DNA of 64,000 nt, taken from the NCBI RefSeq assembly GCF_901000735.1, contig NC_081548.1, forward strand, positions 3,224,001-3,288,000, read 5' to 3'. Positions 55,375 through 64,000 of this stretch are shown here, piece by piece (position 1 is the stretch's first letter; the number at the start of each line of letters is the position of its first letter). Made by a program: the position numbers and the translations under genes. Under the pieces are notes generated by a model. That model was not told the origin of the DNA and did not search any database. It saw nothing but the letters and a program-made list of their open reading frames with translations. This DNA is from Corylus avellana. Taxonomy: Eukaryota > Streptophyta > Magnoliopsida > Fagales > Betulaceae.

Positions 55375-55422
55375 GAACTTGTCATTTATATATTATTCGA
55401 ATAATATATAAATGACAAGTTC
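55375..55422. repeat. Perfect 48-bp palindrome
   Basis: 'gaacttgtcatttatatatt' plus four bases is followed directly by its exact reverse complement, with no loop. A further copy of 'aaatgacaagttc' occurs at about 55,489. AT dinucleotide runs follow at 55,431-55,463 and 55,508-55,537. Confidence 0.95.
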
Positions 55423-55426
55423 GAGA

Positions 55427-55468
<42 letters not shown>

Positions 55469-55503
55469 CGAGAAAAATGTTAATGGATAAATGACAAGTT
55501 CAA

Positions 55504-55542
<39 letters not shown>

Positions 55543-55879
55543 AAAAGAAAAAGCTTAGCCGAAATCCCAGGGAAACCTCCAAAATTATGGAAGGACGAAG
55601 AAACACCTCTTCAGCATCGCCTTCGAGAATGCCGTGTGAAAAGCTCGAACTGAAAGCAACCTCTGGGACTTGGGAGTAATAAAGCCGTGAATAAGAGTAA
55701 AAAAAAAAAAAAAAAAAGGAGGTAAAATAATAAATATAAAAACGAATTATTTGTGTCCATTCAATTGAAGAATTATTGATGTTGAAACAAGATAAATGCT
55801 TGCCGTATCAGATTCTGTTACCACTAACATTAAAAAGCTAAAATTTAATTAAATTGGGTTGCCAAAATTATTGATGTTC

Positions 55880-56117
55880 ATCCTGACTTTCGGATTGAGG
55901 AGGATGAGTTTCGGCTTGGAAGTTCTTTACTCTTAGAACCGAAGAATAAGCGCTGTCTATGCATTAGTTTGTATCTGTTTGGTACAGATCTGTGGTTAAA
56001 CCGGTAACTTTAACTTCGACTATGATTTGCTTCAGAGGCTTTTGTTTTGTTTGTAAGAACTGTTGCTCGAGACTTTTTATCAAAGAATGAGTATGGATGT
56101 TTTCCCTAAAAAAAAAA
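55880..56117 (+). mobile_element. Short retroposon with poly(A) and target duplication
   Basis: Insert of about 235 bp ending 'gtatggatgttttcccta' and poly(A), flanked by 'aaaattattgatgtt' (about 55,864-55,878 and again at about 56,116-56,130). It may be a 5'-truncated LINE or a retrocopy of an mRNA 3' end; the source is not recognised. Confidence 0.6.
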
Positions 56118-56130
56118 AATTATTGATGTT

Positions 56131-57400
56131 TATTGGTCTTAAAATTTTATGAAATGGAGATGATTAGCTACATTTGTTAATATTTTTAGAGGGTTTTTTT
56201 TTTTTTTTTTTTTTTAACATGTTTTGATATGGTTTAAAAATAAAAATAATTTTGAGTGCTTTGTGTTTTTGTTTATTTGTTAATGTTTTGTTTTGAAAAA
56301 AAAAAAAAATAATAAGGAAAAATAGTTATCAAACAAAGTATATTTTAGAGTAATGTTAGAAACCCAATTTGTATTTCATAATTATCTAACATTAATGCTT
56401 ACATGATTTAAAGGTTGCTTGATAAAATAAATGATTTTTTAACATTATTTATATTTTTACCAAATAATATTATATACTATATTTTTATTTATCATCTCAT
56501 AATATTAATATCTAAAAATTAATTGAGATTATCACGTTAATATTATGAAATAATTATAACTTGCTTATACAAAGGGTAAGGTGGAGTCGTCGAGATTCAA
56601 TCAATTTCTAACATTATATTATCTCTTTGAACAAAAAAAAATATATATATATCTTTTTCTTTTTTTTTTTTTAATAGCCGGGGAAAACAGAACAAAAGAA
56701 TAAGCCAATAAATGATTTGATAATTTGTCACAGCTGTCATACTTTTATTAATTTATTATTACCATATTCTATGTAAGTGGTGTTTTAATTTTTTATTTAC
56801 CTTGGATTTTTCAAAACATTATATATATTCAAGGCTTAATCATCCTCATCTCCTGGTATGAATGGATTATGGATAGGATTTAGCAGATCGAAAGCTAATT
56901 GATTGGTTGATTTTAATTATATTTAATTATTTTTTAATTCCACTTTCAACAATTTTTAAGACCAATAATGTTGTACCTGCATCTTGAGGCAGTTGACTCT
57001 ATCTCTTTACAAGTTCGAGCCAAGTGGCTTCCAGGGTTTTAGGTCAGTTGACTCACACCACTTTTATCATTATTTTACAACTTGTTTTTTATAGGTGTTA
57101 ATATATAATTGGAGGGTGTTAATTTTTTTTTTTTTTTTTTAGTAGTTAATGTGGATCTAATCATATATGTTTACATGTGTCAGCAAGTTGTAAAAGAATT
57201 GTAAGTGCATCATCACTCTTTTTAATAGGATCAACATGATCTTAAAGCGAGTGATTCTCATATACATTTTTAAAATTTATATGAGAATCACGGGTTCTAA
57301 AGATATATGTCAATTTTAGAATTTGTCCAATTAAAAGTTCAAAGTCATCTCCATTTCTAGTTTAGTTTGGTTAACATTCAAATAAGTGTTAGTTTAAGAA
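56131..57400. other. Intergenic, no gene
   Basis: A+T-rich; poly-T at 56,195-56,215. Around 56,980-57,060 two copies of 'cagttgactc' and a 'caagttcgagcc' suggest a decayed short retroposon, too weak to call. Confidence 0.45.
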
Positions 57401-57403
57401 CAG

Positions 57404-57570
57404 AGAAATGTTGTTTAGTAAACAGACTGCTATACGTTTGTTGTAGTGAAAAACTGAAAATCAACCATTGATTTTTCTTTTTTGGAAGCTCTTGTTGATT
57501 TAAATGTTGATTTTTACTGCTATATCAACACAGTTATATGGCAGATAGCAGTTTACTAAATAACATTACT
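57404..57570. mobile_element. Small MITE
   Basis: 'gaaatgttgtttagtaaac' with 'ctgctata' on the left mirrors 'gcagtttactaaataacatt' on the right, over about 165 bp. Confidence 0.65.
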
Positions 57571-60496
57571 TTTAAGTATAAGATATAGCTTCAATTAGAT
57601 TAGCAAGTCCTAGTGTGTCAGAAAAATTAGGCAGAGAGTTGGCTTTGTTTGTTAAAACTTTTTCTTTTTACCTTGCGTTTTTTTATTTTCAAAATAAAAA
57701 CATTAACATATAGTATAAACATAAAACACTCTTAAAAACATAAAAACAATTTTCACGTTTATATCATATATTATAACACTTTTTCAAACCAAACACAAAA
57801 CATACTCCTAAAATGCATTAACAACACATAGTCATCTGATTTTACATGAGCTTAGTGCTCTTGAGCTATTTAGAAAAGGGTTAATTATTAGATCCTCACG
57901 GTTAAGTTAGGAAAGCCATGATTGATTTGAATTATATAGCATACCTCACAATATTAATCTGACAGTTCCAATTAACCTTTAATTTAATTTTTTTAATAAT
58001 GACTTATTTAATGATTGATTAGAACTATTACATTAGTATTGTGGAAAAAAAATAGCATTATGAAAAGAAAAAAAAAAAAAAAAAAAAAAGGAAAAGAAAA
58101 GAGAAGATAGACAAACACTTCTCTATAACCTACTTTTTAATTGATTAAGTATGATCTAAGCAGATAAACCCTAAACTAAAATATTGGGGAGAATCACTCA
58201 TATCTCACTTGATGTATCAACTTTCCAAAGACTACAATATCCTTCCAAAAGAAAGCCAAAGAACAAATTTTAATAATGATTTTTTAAAAAAATATTATGA
58301 GTTCTTCAAATTCAATAAATATTGTTTACTAACTGTTTGAAATTTGACTATCTCAACACATAAAACACCATGAGGTATAAATGAATTAAGAAAACTCAAT
58401 AAAAATTAATAAAAATGATCATGATATCATCATTGCTTAAGTAACCATCCACTATCAATGCCATTAATTAATTTCAATAGCATAGTAGGTACCTATTATA
58501 CGTGTTCTTGATAAGTAAGGACTTTATTGAAGAAAAAAAAATCTCAACAAAAGCAAAAGAATCCCAACTCGCAAGCAACTTAAAAATATCATCCTATAAA
58601 AATACATTAAATTTATCAATTTTTATCTGTTTAAGTATTTCTGTCATTTACATTCTATTTCAATTAAATATTCAACATGTTGAATCTCGTTTAAACTTGA
58701 CCGAAAAAAAAATAAAAAAAAAAATAAGAAAGACTTTCTTATACAATTAAATATCATCGAGTGAATCACATCATCGTAATTTAAAATAGGCACCATTAAA
58801 TTTGGAAAAATTAATATAAATAATAAAATAATTCATATTTATTTAAAGTGAAATGAAAGGATGTTAATCCTAATTTCTTCCTACTCACATCTTCATTTCT
58901 TCAACAACAATAATGGCTTCCCCAACTACAAGTCTACCACCAAGAAAAATGGAAAAGATTGACATGATTGTGCATTTTACTTGGGGTCCAAAGTTGAGTA
59001 AATCCCATTTGTGCCATTGAGAAATACTGTGGAGTTTTTTTTTTTTTTTTAGACAAAAATATTAACAAATAATTTAAAATACAAAATATTTTTTAAACAA
59101 AAATAAAAATAAAAATAAAGAGCATTAACAAACAGGTTAAGATAATCATTTGAAAATGAGTATTTCGCATTGATCGACATGATAACACATCACATCATGT
59201 CGATCAATGTGAAATGAATATGAAAAAGAAGCAAATCTCTAGTAAACTTTAGAGTTTAGGGTTTAGACAGAATAAAGTCGCCCGTCAAGGTATCTAGAGA
59301 GTTTGACCAAAAAGCCACCCATCCATAATGGAGCAAAGCAAAGCAAAAAAAAAAGAGTGATGTAGAAGTGTCATGAAAGCAGGATCAAGTCGTTTATACT
59401 GATTTGAATTTGAATTGGTCTAAGAAAACAGCCACTCCTAGGGCCCTCTCAGCTCCTCTAAAGACCACCGTGATGCCAACGTTATTGGACTTTTTATAAT
59501 ATAAAACCAAACATCTCCGCTCCGTACGTGAATAGCTACTTGTTTTCCTAATAATCTATTTATGTTTTGAATTATTTATGTACTTTATTCTTGTTGTTAA
59601 CAGTATTATTATTTTTATTATAAGTTTCTTATAAGAATTTGGATTTTCGGTCATTTTTTGTTCATACATAAAGAAAATTCTACCCGAACAAGGCGCTGTA
59701 AAAGAAGTTTGTTACCGGAACAAGGCTCTCCCTCCCGAGTGAGACAGGATATTCTTCTGCACGAGCAAGAGAGCTCTTTCTCACATACTCATCCGAGAAA
59801 GACGAGACAAATAATAACAAGAATTCATGTTACATCAAAATATTTAAAAAAACACCGACATGTTACATAATACACATCATTTTCTCAAACATCTTTTCAC
59901 TATCTCTTTTTGCAAATCTAATGAATCTACCATTAGATTTTTGGACTCATGTGAGTTACATGAATAGAGATTTTCGGCTGCTTCAAGTGTCAGACAATTT
60001 ACCTTTTTTTTTAAAAAAAAAAATTAAAGAAAATAGATATTAAAGGAGAATTTAAATTTGAAAGATTAGCACAAAATTTAAGGTATTAACACCAAATTTG
60101 AAGCATTAGCACCAAATTTAGGATGATTAAATCATTTAGGTGATATCATCCTTAAAGGGTTAATCTTCCACCCCTAGATTTTAGTTTTGAATAAAAAAAC
60201 AAGTTTTGAGGCATTAAAAACTAAATATTAACTCATAGAAATTTAACTAAAAAAAAAAAAAAATTTTTTTTTTAATATATGTCTGACGCGTGGCTGCCAA
60301 AATTTGGCAGCCACATAGCAGGACTCGAGTTACATATACAAACTTAATAGTTGATTCATCTCTTCACTATATGGAGATAAGTGAAAAATGGGATGTAGAA
60401 TAATTTTTATAATTTATTTTAAAATAAACGTTGTCTAAGGAGGCCTTAAAATTTTTTGTTTTTACTATTTACATGAATTTGTAAAACAAAATATAT
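57571..60496. other. Intergenic, A+T-rich, no gene
   Basis: Long homopolymer runs (A at 58,070-58,089, T at 59,037-59,050). 59,160-59,215 has inverted copies of 'catgtcgatcaatg'-type sequence around 'cacatcacatcatgtcg'. A perfect 23-bp palindrome lies at 60,291. No frame looks like a protein; the one at 59,658-59,870 is arginine- and serine-rich without a family. Confidence 0.5.
60291..60313. repeat. 23-bp perfect inverted repeat
   Basis: 'tggctgccaaa' - a - 'tttggcagcca': two 11-bp arms around one base. Confidence 0.95.
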
Positions 60497-60743
60497 CTGC
60501 ATTGTTGAGTTATCTCACATCGGTTATGAAAGGAGTTTGTAGTTAGTTTATAAGTGTGAGAAAAAAGCATCATCTCTTAAGCTAGTTTTTTGAGTTGAGA
60601 AATGCCTAAGACTACCCATCATTAGTATTAGAGCTCAGGTTCAACCAACAAGTTTCAGTCCAACAGTCCACAAGAAAAATGAATTATTTATGCTCTGATT
60701 TAGACTAACTTTTGAAGTTGAGATATGCCTAAAATCACCCATC
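60497..60743 (+). mobile_element. TRIM-like LTR element, cut by gap
   Basis: 'gttgagttatctcacatcgg' followed by 'cttaagctagttttttgag', then a primer site-like 'tagtattagagctcagg', is the known layout of a short plant TRIM LTR. The words 'ttgaagttgagatatgccta' and 'cacccatc' recur at 60,710-60,743, as expected for the second LTR, which runs into the gap. Confidence 0.55.
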
Positions 60744-60843
60744 NNNNNNNNNNNNNNNNNNNNNNNNNNNNNNNNNNNNNNNNNNNNNNNNNNNNNNNNN
60801 NNNNNNNNNNNNNNNNNNNNNNNNNNNNNNNNNNNNNNNNNNN
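60744..60843. other. Assembly gap, 100 N
   Basis: Exactly 100 N, in the upstream region of the MICU gene. Confidence 0.98.
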
Positions 60844-61028
60844 CTCTCGGTAACTGACGCGCCCAAACATACAATTTTAGTGGGCTAAATGCTCAGGCCC
60901 ATTTACTTATCTTGATTGGGCCATGAGCCGGGGACGTTTTCTTCGTCTTCGTCGTTTTTTTTTTTGGTTGGTGTGTGTGCAAAATGTCTCTCTCTCTCTG
61001 TAACTGACGCGCCGATCTCACTCTCATT
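60844..61028 (+). promoter_or_regulatory. Promoter/leader region of the MICU gene
   Basis: The word 'gtaactgacgcgcc' occurs twice (about 60,849 and 61,002), preceded by CT-rich sequence in both. CT-rich leaders are common in plant housekeeping genes; no clear TATA box is visible. The upstream part is hidden by a gap. Confidence 0.5.
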
Positions 61029-63185
61029 ATGCGTTCCATTCCGTCTCTGAAATGGGCTGCGGCGATCACGATAGGCTCGGGCCTAGGGTTCCTACACTGG
61101 TCTTCCACCCCCGATTCCGAATCTGATTCCAATTCCGATTCCGATTCCGCTTTCTTCAAGAAGCCTCTTTTGTCTTTCGCCGACTGGTCAGCAGCCGCCT
61201 CTGAATCTGCCTCTGCATTTCGCAAATTAGCACTGCCTGAAAGCCCTAAATACCTCTTTGGAGGTATTTGGTCACAATAATTATTCAAATGCTTATTTTT
61301 TAGGTGTGTTTGATTTTTTTTGGATCGGCTATTCAAATTCATTGAGTTGTTAATCGTTGTTGTGGTTGCAGATGCATATAGGAGAAAGATTTTCTTTAAC
61401 TATGAGAAGCGCATCAGGTTGCGAAGTCCTCCTGAAAAGGTGACCATGACATACAAATTCACATTGTTTCATTCTTTGTACCTAATTTGAGATGTTGTTA
61501 ATCGGCATTAATATCCAGCTAAATTGTTTCCTTCATCAATTTGTGTTACTCAGCTTGAAAATCTTGGTATAGGGTTATTTATATTGTTTCCTTCATCAAT
61601 TTGTATTGGGATTGATTGTTTGCTAATACTTGGTTATAAAGTTGTTTGGGTTATTGTTACTTGTATACTTTTACTTCTACTTGAACTTAGAGCCTATACA
61701 GTACATTGGGTTAATAAAAAAAGGTTTTTGAGGTTTTGTTTTTTGGTGAATACAAATCCTATTGACAATGTCTTTTGCCATTCTTGCATGCAGGTTTTTG
61801 AGTACTTTGCATCTTTTTCGTCACCGGAAGGAGAATTACTTATGACACCAGAAGATCTAATGCGGGCAGTTGTTCCTGTTTTCCCTCCATCAGAGTCCAA
61901 CCTTGTTAGAGATGGATATTTGAGAGGAGAAAGGAGCCCTGGTGACTTACGATGTGATCCTTCGGATTTTTTTATGCTTTTTGATGTGAACAATGATGGA
62001 CATATATCTTTTAAAGAGTGAGTTGCCTATTTTTATTCTCATCTATGTCAATATCTTGTTATAAAAGGAGGATCTAGGGGTTTCTTTTTTTGGGTGGGGG
62101 CGAATCAATAGATTATTTGGTAATTTGGTAAGTGTATTATATAATTTTTCTTCTTTTTGAGTGTACGGTTCTTATGATTTTCTCTGTAACAGGTATATCT
62201 TTTTTGTGACGCTACTCAGCATTCCAGAGTCGAGCTTTTGTGTGGCATTCAAAATGTTTGACATTGACAATAATGGGTTGGTAGTAATGAATCCTTTTGC
62301 ATATTGATATTATTTAGTCGCAAGATGGAGGTTTCATTTACTCAGTAGCATTAATATGCTTATTGTATATTGTTACTTTTGCTTTTGGGTCTCGTATGGT
62401 CCACTTGTCACTTTTACCTATCAAAAAAAAATGGTCCACTTGTCACTTTTAAACTTCATTATCGGTTTAAGGCGTTAATTCACACACATTGAGCTGATCT
62501 ATTGGCTGCCATTGGTTATCTAGTAGTAAGTTATTTTAATGATTATTATTTGACTGTAAAGGGAAGGGAAGCCTTGGACGTTTAGAATTTAGAATTGCAA
62601 TAGTTTTGTATTTCTCTACAATCATTTTCCATTACTACTTATTGATATTTTTTATTTCAATATGTCAATGCAATAAGTCCAACCAGAAGCAGTCTTCATG
62701 GGGTTTATGACTGCAATTTTAAAGTATTATTCTTTGAAACGGCTAAGAGCAATTTCATTCTCATAAAATATACAACAACATCAAAAGTAAAAAATGACTG
62801 ATTTTTTTACAAGTATCATTAACTTAGAACTACTGATATTTAAAGTATTATTTTATGCATGCTGACTTCTAGATTGGTAGTCTTTTACTAAATTTACTTA
62901 ACTCTTCAGGCTGCTCTTCTTTCCTGTTCATCTTCTTCTTCACATCTTTGACCTTCTATATCCATATGTAGGGAGATAGATAAGGAAGAATTCAAGAAAG
63001 TGATGGCTTTAATGCGAGCTCATCATAGACAAGGGGCTCAACACAGGGAAGGGCTTCGAACTGGGTTAAAATTTCGTCGTTCTGTAGAAAATGGAGGCCT
63101 GGTGGAGTTTTTCTTCGGTAAGGATGGAAGGGAACGCCTCCAACACGATAAATTTTTCCAATTTATGCGGGATTTGCATGACGAG
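61029..63185 (+). CDS. MICU: Mitochondrial calcium uptake protein, MICU-type, 3' end outside window
   Basis: Five GT-AG exons join in frame: 61029-61263, 61372-61439, 61794-62017, 62193-62276, 62972-63185, giving 275 residues before the window ends. The N-terminus (MRSIPSLKWAAAITIGSGLG) is basic and hydrophobic, then serine/aspartate-rich, fitting a mitochondrial targeting sequence. YEKRIRLRSPPEKVFEYFAS is the conserved MICU entry motif. Two canonical EF-hands follow: DVNNDGHISFKE (about 165-176) and DIDNNGEIDKEE (about 199-210), both with complete calcium ligands. The last exon ends FFQFMRDLHDE. In the family, MICU sits in the intermembrane space and gates the mitochondrial calcium uniporter; plants usually have one MICU, and further exons with another EF-hand are expected downstream. 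No lesion is seen. Nothing at 63,186-64,000 looks like the next exon, so that intron is longer than 800 bp. Confidence 0.93.
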
Positions 63186-64000
63186 GTAAGTTGCCTGCCC
63201 CTTCTCCAAATTGTTAATAGCTTTGAAACTTATTTTGTTATCAATAGTGGCCACTTCGCTTGTTGCCACTAGGTTTGTGAAACCTTAAATTAGCAATCCT
63301 AACTTAAGTAATAAAAGGGTTAAGATTGAGCCAGAATTAGTGAAATAAAACCATCTAAGATGAAGATACCTTATTTTGTAATTGGGCCTCTGGCAATAAC
63401 TGATTACTGAAACATAGAGATCAAAACAGATTTCATTTTATGATTCATCATTGTGCAAATTATAAGGAAAATACGGGTAGTGGCTTCACATGTTAATGAA
63501 TGGAATGGATGATGAAAACCAATGATGTACTGTAGCAGTAGTGATATTTGTAGTAAGTTCTGCTTCCAAACAAAAACCATAAATGAAATCACGTTTGTTT
63601 ACAATTGGTACTGTCCTTTTACACTTAAATGTAGTCTGTATATGCTAATGTGCATCACCCCAGGAAGGGAGAAATGCTACTAATGTCTACAAAGTTGATG
63701 AGGAATAAAATGAACATTCGGAACATCAAATATAGGTGGAAAGCAGTACTGTCCTTTTATTTGCATATGTACTTGTATGTGCTAAATGCATCACCGCAGA
63801 AGCGAATACAATTACTGCTAATGTGAAGAACTTTGGTTGTAAATTGAAAAGCTGTATGGCTAGGGGGTTTTTCAATCTTGCCTGTATTTGGATTGTTCTT
63901 ATGCTACAACAGCCTTATTATTGCTATGATGATTTTTTTTCTTATGAATTAAAAGAAAAGGTATTATACTGATTGCAGCTTCTAATGAAAACATTGCTTA
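63186..64000 (+). other. MICU intron, continues beyond window
   Basis: Starts with a good donor 'gtaagttg'. Open frames here, including 63,736-63,972, have no relation to MICU and are read as intronic. Confidence 0.6.

Noticed and set aside
59658..59870. 70-codon arginine/serine-rich open frame
   Set aside because: Short, low-complexity and without supporting promoter or homology signals.
63736..63972. 78-codon frame as the next MICU exon
   Set aside because: The sequence does not continue the MICU fold and lacks a matching phase and acceptor; treated as intron.

Overview
This 64 kb window looks like intergenic-rich nuclear DNA of a flowering plant, most likely a woody eudicot; the species cannot be fixed from the sequence. 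Support comes from GT-AG spliced genes with plant-specific families (DUF247, S1-type secreted proteins, plant MICU, a PIP aquaporin relic), high A+T content, and dense plant transposons: Copia elements with initiator-tRNA primer sites, mini-LTR elements, tRNA-derived SINEs, L1-type LINE tails and many MITEs. Seven runs of N (five of exactly 100, two of exactly 20) mark scaffold or polishing gaps.

Layout. 1.7-3.6 kb: a DUF247 gene (minus strand) cut by a gap at its 5' end. 4.6-5.3 kb: a TIR transposon with a strong hairpin; 5.8-7.1 kb: a tandem duplication. 8.0-10.0 kb: a complete 2-kb non-autonomous LTR element with a 5-bp target duplication. 12.1-13.8 kb: a second DUF247 copy, inverted relative to the first and broken by one nonsense codon. 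14.3-18.8 kb: a gag-only Copia element. 19.7-20.1 kb: DUF247 fragments. 20.8-23 kb: G+C-rich minisatellites split by a TIR element. 24.1 kb: an aquaporin exon relic. 25.0-26.6 kb: the only intact DUF247 gene. 32.8-39.5 kb: a nine-exon gene for a multispanning membrane protein whose introns hold nested retroelements. 40.5-44.3 and 52.0-54.5 kb: two direct repeats with different transposon insertions. Between them, 45.8-51.5 kb: an S1-family secreted-protein gene present twice, once on each side of a 100-N gap. 61.0-63.2 kb onward: the 5' part of a mitochondrial calcium uptake (MICU) gene that runs off the window.

There is no operon logic here; the genes are independent loci. The one functional pairing worth testing is the DUF247 cluster beside an S1-family gene, because DUF247 proteins are the S- and Z-locus determinants of grass self-incompatibility and the S1 family includes the poppy pistil determinant. 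The strongest technical observation is that the apparent S1 tandem duplication has the exact geometry of two unmerged contig ends. The duplicated segments also provide empty sites that prove individual SINE, LINE and MITE insertions.
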